In this document: in pieces, positions 51,346 through 63,324 of the stretch
Position numbering within the stretch: the stretch's first letter is position 1
How the letters are laid out: the number at the start of each line of letters is the position of its first letter
NCBI RefSeq assembly: GCF_029873635.1
Contig: NC_080423.1
Span: 96,495,025-96,559,024, forward strand
Length of the DNA: 64,000 nt
Reading direction: 5' to 3'
Source of the DNA: Malania oleifera
Lineage: Eukaryota; Streptophyta; Magnoliopsida; Santalales; Ximeniaceae
Position numbers and translations under genes: made by a program
The notes under the pieces: model-generated
The model's input: only the letters and a program-made list of their open reading frames with translations
What the model was told of the DNA's origin: nothing
The model's database searches: none

Positions 51346-51745
51346 GAACATAAATGACTTAAAGCCATGGTGCAAGGAAAGGGCAAGACCTCTTGCTTTT
51401 CAATTTGAGGGGGGAGGCATGACAGAGATTCGGTCTACGGGTCTTTTTTTTTTTTTTTCTCTTTTTTTTTTTTCACAAATAGACCAAGTACCAAGGTGTG
51501 TAATCCTCTCCCCCCAACTTGAAATGTACATTGTCCTTAAAATATGTATTGTCCTTATTGTCCAAAGTGATGGAATGACGCAAACCTGCGAAAGGGGTTA
51601 GAAAGAATACGGGAGAACAAGAACAATTAAAAGAAAAGAAAAAAATAAAAATAAAAATACAAGAACATAAAAATAAAATAAAGAAAATGAAATATATACA
51701 AGATCACGAGACTAAATGTGGTCTAAGTTGAGGAGAGGTTCTGGT

Positions 51746-53845
51746 AAACTGGATCCACCAATTCCTCTCAAATGCTAACACGAGGAAAATCTTCTAAAAA
51801 TGGTTTTAGACGTTGCCCATTTACCTTGAAAACATTACCATCTTTAAGATTTTCAATATCCACAGTGTAATGAGAGTAAACCGTCCTTACTGTGTAAGGA
51901 CCTGTCCAACAGGATCTTAGCTTACCTGGAAACAAGGAAGCCTAGAATTGTACAATAAGACCTTTTGGTTAGGTTCAAATTGTCTCCTCGCAATATGTTC
52001 ATCATGATAACCCTTTACCTTCTCTTTATAAATTCTAGAGTTCTCATAAGCATCTCTTCTTAATTCTTCAAGTTCATTTAGTTGCAAACGACGAAGGTCA
52101 CCAGCCATTCCGAGATTGGAATTCAAAGTTTTAATGGCCCAGCAGGCTTTATGTTCCATTTCCATAGGTAAATGGCAAGTCTTACAATAAACTAGCCTAT
52201 AAGGAGACATACCCAAAATAGTTTTGAAAGTAGTGTAGTATGCCCAAAGCACATCAACTAATCTCAAGGACCAGTCTTTACGGTTCGGGTTTACCGTTTT
52301 TTCAAGAATAATTTTAATCTCCCTATTAGCCAATTCCACTTGCCCATTAGTTTGCGGGTAATAGTCCGTTGAAACTTTATGAGCGATGCCATATTTTTTC
52401 ATTATAGTTTTAAAAGATCTATTACAGAAATGTAAGCCGCCATCACTAATGATTGCTTTAGGCATCCCAAAACAAGATAAAACATTTTTAAAAAAAAAAC
52501 TTAATCACTACCTTGTGATTGTTAGTTCTCGTTAGAATAGTCTCTACCCATTTGGATACATAATCCACCGCTAAAAGAATGTATAGATAGCCAAAGGAGG
52601 AGGCGAAAGGACCCATAAAATCGATGCCCCAACAATCAAAAATTTCAATAATCAAAAAAGGGTTTAAGGGCATCATATTTCTATGTGTGATCCCTCCTAA
52701 CATTTGGCATATGTCACACCATTTGCAAAATTCATGAACGTCTTTAAAAAGAGTGGGCTAGTAAAAACCACTTTGTAAAATTTTTGCAGTGGTTTTTCTT
52801 GAAGAGAAATGTCTCCACCATAGGCTCCACTATGATAGAATGAGATGACACCTTGAGTCTCTTCATTTGGCACGCATCTTCTCAAAATCTGGTCTGGACA
52901 ATATTTAAACAAGTATGGGTCATCATAAAAGAAACGTTTGACCTCAGCTAGAAATTTTTTTCTATCTTGGGCATTCCAATGCAATGGAAGTTGCCCAAAC
53001 ACGAGATAGTTAACAATGTCAGTGTACCAAGGTAGGTTCACCACAAGGAACAAATGTTCACCCGGGAAACTATCTCTGATAGGGATGTGCTGTAGAGGGT
53101 TATCAAATACCAGTCAGGACAAATGATCAGCCACAACATTTTCAACTCCTTTCTTGTCTTTAATAATTAAATCAAATTCTTGAAGGAGCAAGATCCACCG
53201 GATGAGCTTTGACTTAGCATCCTGCTAAGAGAGCAGATACTTGAGCGCAGCATGATCTGTAAAAACAACAGTAGGTGAACCAATGAGATATGACCGAAAC
53301 TTGTCCAGTGCAAAAACTATTGCTAGTAACTCCTTTTCTATGATAGCGTAATTCATTTGTGCATCATTAAGAGTTCTACTAGCATAGTACACCATGCAAG
53401 ACTAATTATGTCTCCTTTGCCCTAGCACCGCTCCAATGGCATAATCACTTGCATCACACATAAGTTCAAAAGGCATCTTCCAATCTGGTGGTTGCATTAT
53501 AGGCGGAGAAATTAACATTTTTTTTAGTTTTGAAAAAACCGCTTCATATGTATTTGTCCACTCGAATGGAACATCCTTAGGAAAAAGGTTGCACAAAGGA
53601 CGTGCAATGACATTGAAATCTTTTATAAACCTTCTATAAAAACCTGCGTATCCAAGGAAGGACCACATGTCCTTGATGCAAGTTGGTGTAGGCAAATTTG
53701 AAATTAGTTCCACCTTGGACTTTTCTACCTCTATACCCTTAGCAGAAACAACGTGGCCCAACACAATACCTTGTGTCACCATAAAATGACATTTTTCCCA
53801 ATTTAAGACGAGATTTTTCTCCTCACATCTAGTGAGGATTTGGGG
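51746..53845 (-). pseudogene. Athila-like pol fragment: end of RT, RNase H, integrase (copy B)
   Basis: Same domains as 4826-6930. Integrase core segments are [20 protein letters not shown] and [16 protein letters not shown]/RNase H shows FYRRFIKDF and CDASDYAIGAVLGQ. A one-base deletion near 51935 removes the integrase end, other frameshifts are near 52490 and 52700, and the RT is cut at about 53845 by the CACTA-like sequence at the same base as in copy A. Confidence 0.85.
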
Positions 53846-54336
53846 ATTTTAGTCAAACTATTAGTGACGATTTTAAAACCGTCACTAAAACTCTTAAAAC
53901 TATCACTAGTAGGCTGTTATTAGTGACGGTTCTCCTAAACTATCACTAATAGTCTGTCATTTAAAACTAAAATTAAAAATATTGTACCAATTAGGAGTGA
54001 GTGTGCATAATTTCGAGAAACTCGAATTCACTGAAATAAGCGACCAATTTCAATCAATTCGGTTCAGTCAATAAATAGGGTCGGTTCGATTCATAGGTTA
54101 TGATTTTACCAATTTTTGGTTCATCGGTTATCGATTCAGTTAACCGAATTAATAATTAATTATAAATTTAATATAAATGAATGCTTAAAGCTACTCTGGA
54201 GTGTTTTGATAATCATTTAGTCACTAATTTATATTTTTTATTTTATTAATAATAGAATTAATGGATTAATTAGATGTTTAACTAAGCTGAATGATTAGTG
54301 ACGGTTGATGAAAACCGTCACAAATATAAAGACTAT

Positions 54337-54596
54337 TGTAGACACCCTATTTTTGCCCTAGCCAAATAGAACAAAGGGTCCCCTCTTATTATTTTCATTA
54401 TTATTATTATTATTTTCAGTACTATTATTATTATTTATTTATTTTTGTTATTACTATTGTTTTTATTTTTATTATTATTATTTTGTTATCATTATTTTTA
54501 GCATTTTTATTATCATTATTACTATTATTATTATTATTATTTCTACTATCTTTATTATTAGTTTTACTATTATTATAATTATTTTTATTATCTTAC

Positions 54597-54649
<53 letters not shown>

Positions 54650-54831
54650 TTTACCATTATTAGTATTACTATTATTATTTTTATTCTTATTTATCTATCT
54701 ATCTATTATTATTATTTTCTCTATTATTAATATTACTTTTAGATATTATTTTACTATTATTATTGTTTCTATTATTATTTTATTATTATTATTTATTCTC
54801 AAATATTATTGTTATTATTATTATATTTAGT

Positions 54832-54871
<40 letters not shown>

Positions 54872-57042
54872 GGAATGTCGGTATAAGGGTTTTAAGTGGG
54901 AGAGCCTATTTATATGCTCTTATTCACACAGCTAGGGGCGCACAGCCAAGCCATGGGAGAGCCAAACGAAACAAAAAAAAAAAGCCTAATCTTTTTCTGG
55001 CCGGATTTCTGTCCAAGTGGCAACAGCCGCTGCATCTCAGCCCCCCTCTCTTCTCTGCTCCATTCTCTCTATTTCTCCCTTATCTCCCTATAACTCTCCC
55101 TCTCTGCTTCCTAGAACCACATCATCTTCACGTGGCTCTACAACTCCACGTCTGCTTCCTAGAACCAGAGACCCGAGCACCTCTGCTCCAGCCACCCTTC
55201 AGGTCTCCAGCAATCCAGCCCTGAAGTCCCTCTACTGCACACCCGATTTTCTCCGGCAAAGCAGCAGCGGCCACCCTTAAGCTCCGGCGATCCACTTTCG
55301 ATGGCTCCCTATTCTCTGTCATACTGGTACTGCACCTACAATGGAACTCCACGATGCCGCCACCACCGTCATCAGTGCCCAGGGCCGTCACTCCTCAGAC
55401 TCCTTCATCTTCGCCTCTCACCATTCGTCGTCGCTGCCGTTTCTCCGTTCATCACCAATCTTGCAGCAGCACTCCAGTAGGCTAGCATTCTGGCCACCAT
55501 CCTCACAGAACCAGTCTCGGCCACCACGGACTCCTGCAGCCCCGACGACCTCCTCCTTAGTCCCTGGCTATGTAAATCAGTACGAAAGGTGGTATCTTTA
55601 GGTATTATATATATACGTATATGGTGTTCTTTTTGTTATGTAAGTATTAAGTTCAGATTTTTATTTTTACCTTCACTTTTATTATTTATTATGTTTAGTA
55701 CGTTTGGTATAGTAGTTAATTTACTAGTTATACTTATGTCCATTATTATTTTTGTTTAGCATTTAGATTATTTCATGATTAACATTGCTTGGGTATTTTT
55801 AGTTTAGATTATTTTTCACATTAATATTGTTTAAGTTTTGTTTAAGGTCTAGATTGTTTCATGATTGTTTATATAGTTTTATTTAGGGTTTTGATTATCC
55901 CATATTTATACTTATTAGGGCTTCGATTACTTCACATTAATATTGTATATTTTGGATAATCATTATGGTTTTATTAGTATGGTATATTTTGGATTATTAG
56001 TATTGTTGCGTTAATATTGTATACCTTGGGTTTTTCCATATTGCCATGTTGAGTGCGTATATATCTTAGGGTTTTGATCAGTTCATATTGTTTATGATAT
56101 TTTTAGGGTTTCCATTATTGCATGCTGCTATTTACGTATTATGGTTTATTTATTTATTATTATTGTTATGTTTGTATTTGGTATTTCTTATTATTATTTT
56201 AGTATATAGGGTATCATTTATTATGGTATTTTTAGCTATTTTAGAATCTTAGCATATATGGTGTTTGTAGTATTTTAATTATAATATTTTTATTATGTTT
56301 ATATGTGGTGATATTTATTATAGTATCTTTAGTATCTTAGTATATATGGTATTATGACATTTGATTACTTAATATATATAGTATTGTGGAATTTTATTAC
56401 TTATTTTGGTATTTGTAATATTCTCACTATTATTATGTGTATTGTGATAGTGTAGTATTTTTGTTCATGTCATATATTTATATTCAGTATTTTAGTTTAT
56501 TATCCTATTATCACACATCGAAACCTCCCAAAAATTTTGGAAATATCATAAAGTATTTATAAAATCCTATAAAATTTTGAAATAAATTTGGGAGTTATTT
56601 TCATAAAATAATTTCTTGATTTTTTATCCCTATGATTTTAATGTGGGGGTATGAGCCTTCGGACTTCACGTACCTTAAGCTCTGAGGGAATATATGTATA
56701 TATTTATTTATTTATTTATTTTTCATATATATTTATAAATTCATAAAAAGGAGTAATTTAAAGACTTATTAGATTAACTTAGGGATAATTTCAAATTAAT
56801 TAGGTACCGTTCGTAAGAACGGGCGCGTCGGGGGTGCTCGTACCTTCCCCTCGCGTAACCGAACTCCCGAACCTAACTTTGGTAATGTAGACCTATTTTA
56901 CCACTAACAAGGTAGTCATTACGTGTTCTAACCACACTAAAGGTTAGTGGCGATTCCGACGTTCCATGTTTTTCCATGAAAATATTAAAATTAATTTCAA
57001 TTTCGCCGCCCGGGGCACACGCGCTCCCGGGACGTCGCGACA
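54337..57042 (+). mobile_element. Solo LTR (TGTAGACACCC type) inserted in the CACTA-like element
   Basis: 2706 bp, TGTAGACACCC to CGTCGCGACA, flanked by a perfect 5-bp target duplication ACTAT (54332-54336 and 57043-57047). The empty site is kept in copy A (GACTATTACTGACG at about 7427). It contains a long ATT-rich microsatellite, then a GC-richer leader-like stretch (54950-55600) whose ORFs are not genes, and near the end GTTAGTGGCGATTCC, a motif I associate with Tat/Ogre-type LTRs (tentative). Confidence 0.92.
54385..54870 (+). repeat. ATT-rich microsatellite inside the solo LTR
   Basis: Nearly 500 bp of imperfect (ATT)n, with pure runs at 54600-54650 and 54834-54870. A matching region occurs in the partial LTR at 62895-63330, so it belongs to the LTR family. 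Confidence 0.9.
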
Positions 57043-57738
57043 ACTATTACTGACGATCTTTCTTCCTGGACAATATATATTAGCAACATTTCCTATTTGT
57101 CCACATGCTACAAAGATAGTTTCATACTGACTCATCTAAATTGTAATCATCTTCACGAGCAACCCACCCATGCATGCACCGACATGGCTGTTGCAAATTG
57201 AATCTCATTCCAGCTTAACAACGGCCGATACTGACCTCGAATTCCTTCACTCAGACAGCTAGCTCCTGGTAATCCCTATATATGCCTGGTTCACTATCAA
57301 TGACATCTCTCCCAAATTTTTTCTGTCCACTATGTTAAGAACAATAATCTCAGTCCATTGCCAGACATATAAATCTTTCCTTTAGATTTGAAAGAGGTTA
57401 CTTCTATTAACTAGGAAAAGTAAGAAAAGATTTTCATGATCGACCTGATTCACTTAAGAAGCTAAAACTAAAAATGAGTAATGCTTACTTGAAACCTTTG
57501 CACAATACTGCAAAGTCTGTCTCAAAGAAGCTGGAAAAATATTTCGCAGATGGTGAAAGTACTAGAACTTCATTGGGGGACAAGTTATATAATTAATATG
57601 ATGTGTATGGGCTCTGGTCCCATAAAACCTAGGACAAGCTCTGAATTGTAATTATCTTAATTCCATGAACAATTTCAAAAGATCTCTCAAACTAGCTCAA
57701 TTGCATAATTAAAAATCACAAATTAATGAAGCATACAC

Positions 57739-59000
57739 CTTGGCATTGATTTTGAGTAGAACATTTGTAAGATACGGATGTAACTCTAGTAGGAGCAATG
57801 CATTGAGTGACAATTCCAAAATCGGCAAGATTCTTTCGCTTCCAATGACCTTAAACATTAGATAGATTCATTAGCACCAACCAAAAATTAACTTTATAAA
57901 TACAAAACAAACTATCCATAACCATAAAGATTGGAGTTCTTCCTCCCCTAAAGAAGGCAAAGAAGGAATTTTGGAGCTCCGGGAAGTTTAGATTGTATAT
58001 CTTCAAACATTTTCTCCACTTTAACAATAGGTGGAGCCCATCTAGACTAAGGGTTCTCTTCAAATATATCGAATGGAGGTTAAATGACCTACAGAACACA
58101 TGACAAAGAACTTCCATTAATCTCAACTCTTATATTGTAGAAAACATAATAATAAAACTTACAATTCCTTTCATTTCTCCACATTTGATTAGATCTCTCA
58201 CAAGACCACGGATATCATATCCAACTGAGAAATTTACAACAGCCCAATGTTTAATCTTTACTTGCTCTACTAGTTTCTAAAACAAAGCATAAAGAATATT
58301 GTGAGATTAGTTGAACTAAGATCCTAATATGATAGAACATAAGGAGAAGCACCTTATTGTTGAAATTCCATCTCCCATTTTGAGGGAAGAAATCCTCTCC
58401 ATTTCCTACTTTCAACTGCAATAAACAAAATAAGATCAAATAAGATACAAAACCAAGCTCTGCATTCCATGTAAGGGAAGGTCAAGTTAAAATTCAATCT
58501 GTACGTACAACTAAAATAATTTTACAACCTATTTCAGTATTTCATTTAAATGAAAAACATATGCACCTGGGTGCCGACAGAACCTGACCTTCTACTTGAG
58601 TAACTAGGAACTAATTGAGACCTCGCAAGAATGTAGCATGGGCCCAGCATCATAATTGTTGATTTTTAAAGCCTACTAGAAACTCATGAAGTAGTGACCA
58701 AAAATTTAAGCAAATCATGATCTATATTACATCATCAGTTATAATTTCAGTCAAGACACCTACATCACCCAAAACTTTGATCCTTTTTTGGGGTTTTTTT
58801 CTTGATTTCTCCAACTAGAGAAGCCCAATTTGTAGGGTGCTTAGAGCTTTTGTATACTGTTGCAATGAAACCAACGAACAAAGCTATTAAAAGAAAAGTG
58901 CCCACATGTTTAAACCATATATACAACAATCATTAGGCAAATCTTTCAAACAAAAAGAAATAAAAAACCACAACAATTCACCTCAAGAGGAATGAATGTG
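57739..59000 (-). pseudogene. AGO4-like: ARGONAUTE4-like gene fragment, copy B
   Basis: Exon-like blocks at 58982-59000 (then the old solo LTR), 58763-58904, 58567 to about 58671, 58353-58415, 58163-58276, 57923-58088 and 57739-57849, matching copy A. Some sites are closer to the expected AGO4 sequence than in copy A (NGRWNFNNK, KLVEQVKIKHWAVVNFS, KMFEDIQSKLP). It shares the stops after LLCLL and in WK*KN with copy A, so decay began before the duplication. It has its own extra stops in the exon 57923-58088 and has lost the acceptor of 58763-58904. The 5' part of the split exon lies beyond the interrupting LTR, outside the window. Confidence 0.9.
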
Positions 59001-61181
59001 TGTAATGCCTCAAACCCCTAAACCCGGGTCCAATGTATTATACCTAATAATATCTTGATAATCCATAAATCATAATATACGCAATGAAAAACATAAACAT
59101 AATCTCCATATATAATACCATAATATCGTAATACCAGAGTTTACTATTCCTATCTAAATTCCATATAATTCATCCATCACCTGTATTTCCATAAATCTAC
59201 ATAACTCCCAAAATATTTCAGTATTTTCACAACCATTCCTTACTCAACATTCTTAAAACATAACGACATAAAACATAAAACATATACTTAAACTTAATAC
59301 AATCCCACAGTATATCAAAAATATACCCTTTCTCTTTTACAATCCTCAAAAGACTATAAACCCTCGAGCTCCCTAAGCCCGACCTCGAGGATGTCCTGAA
59401 AAAGAAATAATCATATTCGGGTGAGACACATCTCAGTAAGGGAAGAAATATACATATTAAAACAACGTGTGGCTAACATGAGGTATATAGATATCATTTT
59501 AAATACATTTGCAAATCATTAGCGTAACACTAAAAACATTCTCTGAACCTAATCAATCACAAGCAAAGATTTAACCCACGAGATTACCTAAGGATAGGGG
59601 TGATTACCCGTCCATACAAGTAGCACCCCTCTGCTCTGATACATAAGCAACCCGAAGGTCACTACTAAAGCATACCAGAGCACTTACCTTACTCAGTAAG
59701 CCCTCAAGTATTAGATTGATCTCGTACTCATAAGTTCAACAATGGTTTACTATCAAAGGCCCTAAGGATAGGGAAATCTACCCGCCCATACAAGTAGGTT
59801 CCCTCTGCCCTAGTACTTTATGCAGCTACTGTCACATCTGAAGTTACTAGTGCACTCGCCTTACTCAGCAAGCTCTCAGGCGAAGAGTATGCCCTGCCCA
59901 ATCATAACATGTTCTACATACATAGATACTTCTAATATCATAATACATTATTCTTTCTATCATTATTCAATCATACACATATGTTCATGTTCATAGTTTA
60001 AACATAACATTGTATTTCACTTCAAGTGACTCTTTCCATTTATATCATTCACATTTCACATTTCATTCCGTGATCATTACATTTCCATTACATTGCCTTT
60101 TTCTTTCTTTCCTTCGTACTGTAGCTAGTCTTTAGCTATCATCAGTTAGTTTATAGCTCCTTTTAGCTATCATTAGTTAGTCTACATAGAAATATGCTAG
60201 ATCTACTAACATGACTTTCTTTCAGCTGTCTTACATTTACATGGTTGCATTAATACACAAGCAGCATAGTCCGTAATATATTTTATTCTCAATACTTTAC
60301 TTACTTAGTCTGCATCTCATACATTTAACTTATATTTGCATGAAATTTATATTTACTCATGCCACACAATTTAACAGTAAAATTCATACATATTCTTGTA
60401 AAATAGGCCAATCAACTCTTAATGTTCATATACTGAAAATATATCGTTCATTTCTTACATAATAATCATGAAAACATTATTCACTTTCAATGATTCATTT
60501 TCACATATACATAGTTATATATGCAATCCTAGGCTCAAAAAACATAATTTACATGATTGGTATTTTATACCCAAATGAAAATTCATTTACATATATATAA
60601 CATGGTCCATTTTATTTAATTCATAACAACCTGAATTAATATATTATTTCCCCTTAGCTGACTTCCGAACTATGCTGGTGGGATCCCCTAACTGATACCC
60701 ACAGTGTTTACTTGGACCCTGAATCAAAAATATTATTTTAATTAAAACAAATTCCAGCTAACTCAAATCTTAAGAAAAACACTTATTTGCTACTTTCTAC
60801 ACTTCAAATAACATTATTTATTAAGAAAATCCCAAAATAATTCACTTACCCTAATTTTGGGATGTTTCCCAAACCTCTCCAAGCAACGATCAGCTCCTAT
60901 AGCCTTATAGAGAACGATCCTACGAACCTCGTGGTGGTTTCAAATCATCAAACTGGGTCAAATCCAACCCGAAATCAAAGAGACAAGGTTAGGAAACCGT
61001 TTTAGAGAGAGAGAGGAAAGAAGGATCATGAATTCTTGCTGAAAATGAAAGAAAACTCTATTTATAGGTAGGGCTTCGTCGACAAGACACGTGGGTTTGT
61101 CGACAAGCAACTATAGATACTTTGTCGACGAGAAAATACATTCATCGATGAGGGACTGAGTTCGTCAACGATCTCTAGAAG
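59001..61181 (-). mobile_element. Old solo LTR, copy B, truncated by a later insertion
   Basis: Counterpart of 9380-11543. The target duplication at its left is now ATGTG (58996-59000). It is interrupted at 61181 by the LTR that starts at 61182. It keeps the TCGTCGACGA-like cluster (61074-61175), with some extra copies relative to copy A. Confidence 0.85.
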
Positions 61182-62838
61182 TGTAGTGACCTGAAGAATA
61201 ATAGCATTTTAATAATAAGAGGGAGAGAAAATAGAACCAAGATCAGAAGGAGGCCGTAGACTTCATCAACGACATTGCATTTTGGAGATAATATTAAATA
61301 ATAATAATTTCAAGGAAATTGCTCAACTTCATCGACTAACACAGGGTCTCCTTGATGAAGGTCTCTAGAATTTCGTCAACGAACACAGGGCTTCGTCGAT
61401 GAGAAAATACCGAGAGGCGATTCAGGCTGCTCTGAATTTCGTCGATGAACACAGGGGCTTGTCGATGAATTTTGTGAAGGGCTCGTCGACGAAGTGACGT
61501 GACTCGTCGACGAACCTGGCCCTATAAAAGGCGGGAAACTGAGATATTTTTCATTTTCTCTCGCTGCTCTCTCTCTTCTCTCTCTCCCTTCTCTCTTCAT
61601 TTTCGATCCCACCAGTCGTCGGATCGACGATCCGAAGCTACCACAACGCTCCTGGCGGAGTTCTCTATGCACCTACTGGAGCGAATCGTCGGGGAATCGG
61701 AGTTGGAAATCATCCCAAATTCAGGGTAAGGGCTTTTAGTCTTCTTTTGGCCTTGTGGTAGTTATGGGAAATGATACAGGTGGAAAAATACTGATGTTTA
61801 GTTCTGGAAAATATTGGTTTCAGGGTGTTTTGTAGGAGGCCCTGCGGGTATTAGGCTAGAGTACAGTAGGGGCTTTTCAGAGTTAAGGTAAGGGATATAT
61901 GTTATGTTAGGAAATTTCTAAATATTATGCAGTGTATTTATTTACGAAAATTATGTATTACAATATGGTGTGACTTGAGTATACGTATGTAATATGGGAG
62001 TATGTTTTATGAACCGTAGTTTCATGATTTTATGTATTTCAGTGCTATGATTATGTGAATTACAGTATCATGATTTTACGGATTTTATTACCATGATTAT
62101 ACGAATTACGGATATAGTATTATGATTACGTAATTCCAGTACTATGATTTACAGAGTTTAAAGCATATCATGTTTTCTATTACCATAACATACAGAGTAT
62201 ATAGGCAGAGTATTTATAGAGTATATATATATAGACAGTTATATAGAGGTAGCATCGACATACTACACTTACAGTATTTACAGAACAGAAAGAAAGCATT
62301 ATGGTAATTTTGAAAACATGATGAAAACAGTGAAAGAGTATATATGAATATGTATATAGGATCAAACCTTGTTGGACCATACAGTTTACAGAGCACGGTA
62401 CCGTAGCTACATGCAGCATATAGTTCACATAGTGCAACCGTCTATTAAGATAATAAGATGTAGGTCGATCGTATAGTACCCTTGACGTAGACAGGCTCCC
62501 CATCAAATATGGGTAGAGGTGGGCAGATTAACCGAGGGAGTATAGTGATTTACCTGGTCAGCCAGCCAGTGTAGATCCCGCCTACGGGCTGCACAACCCT
62601 GTCATGAGGGGTTAAATCATGACATACAGATATTCACAGGGAAAGTTTTACAGTTATTATTATGTATATTATGATTTACAGAGACAAAGGAATTACTTAT
62701 GTATGTTAGAAGTATTTTGAATATTAACTTAAATACAGATGTATTAAATGACATGAAATTGGTAATGAATATCATGATTTATACTGTATTTATAGATCCA
62801 TATGTACATGATTATATGGAAACAGATTTTTAAGATAT
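61182..62838 (+). mobile_element. Gypsy LTR inserted in the old solo LTR
   Basis: It starts TGTAGTGACCTGAAG right after AGAAG (61177-61181). The empty site TAGAAGAAC in copy A (11537-11545) fixes the boundary. It belongs to the same family as the solo LTR it entered (start TGTARTGACCTGRAG). A TATA box TATAAAAG lies at 61513-61520, with about nine TCGTCGACGA-like words upstream (61262-61512), and a GGGCTGCACAACCC segment at 62585. It is itself interrupted at 62839. The ORFs at 61376-61729 are not genes. Confidence 0.85.
61513..61520 (+). promoter_or_regulatory. LTR TATA box
   Basis: TATAAAAG just after the palindrome cluster, followed about 40 bases on by a CT-rich leader, as expected for an LTR promoter. 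Confidence 0.55.
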
Positions 62839-62955
62839 TGTAGACACCCTATTTTTGCCCTAGCCAAATGGAACAAAAGGTCCTTTCTCATTGTATTATT
62901 ATTATTATTATTATTTCCTTATTTTTATTATTATTATTTTATTATCACTATTATT

Positions 62956-63016
<61 letters not shown>

Positions 63017-63104
63017 GATTTCTATTGTTGTTATTTATATTATTATTATTATTTTTATTTTCACTATTATTATTATTAATTATTTTCCTATATTGTTATA
63101 AGTA

Positions 63105-63138
<34 letters not shown>

Positions 63139-63287
63139 TTATTTGTTATTTTTACCACTATTATTATTATTATTTTTATTATTTTTATTTTTATTAACAT
63201 TATTATTATTATTTGGCTATTATTATTATTATTAATTTTTATTACTCTTGTTATTATTATCATTTACTGTTATCATTATTTCTATAT

Positions 63288-63324
<37 letters not shown>

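Larger units (their letters stand above)
48703..51745 (-). mobile_element. Athila-like 3' region between integrase and LTR, copy B
   Basis: Counterpart of 1766-4825. Three polypurine-like motifs on the minus strand: AAGTTCGGAGGTG at 48704-48716, AAGTTTGGGGGTG near 50435 and AAGTTGGGGGGAG near 51515. The outer two are preceded by GGACAATG-type words. It contains the antisense ORF. Confidence 0.6.
46901..61181. repeat. Long direct duplication, copy B
   Basis: Matches 1-11543. It ends where a gypsy LTR begins at 61182. Relative to copy A it has gained the solo LTR at 54337-57042. Single-base differences and small indels are spread throughout. Confidence 0.9.
53846..61181 (-). mobile_element. 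CACTA-like element, copy B (left and middle part)
   Basis: The left subterminal motifs (TTAGTGACGG and inverse) are at 53865-53955 and 54295-54320. The AGO4 cargo is at 57739-59000. The right end seen in copy A is not in this window because a later LTR begins at 61182. Confidence 0.7.

Noticed and set aside
54763-55601. ORFs of 60-150 codons, some Ser/Pro-rich
   Set aside because: They lie inside a solo LTR with exact ends and target duplication, and several are built on ATT repeats.
62868-63101. ORFs rich in Ile or Tyr
   Set aside because: Translations of an (ATT)n microsatellite within an LTR.
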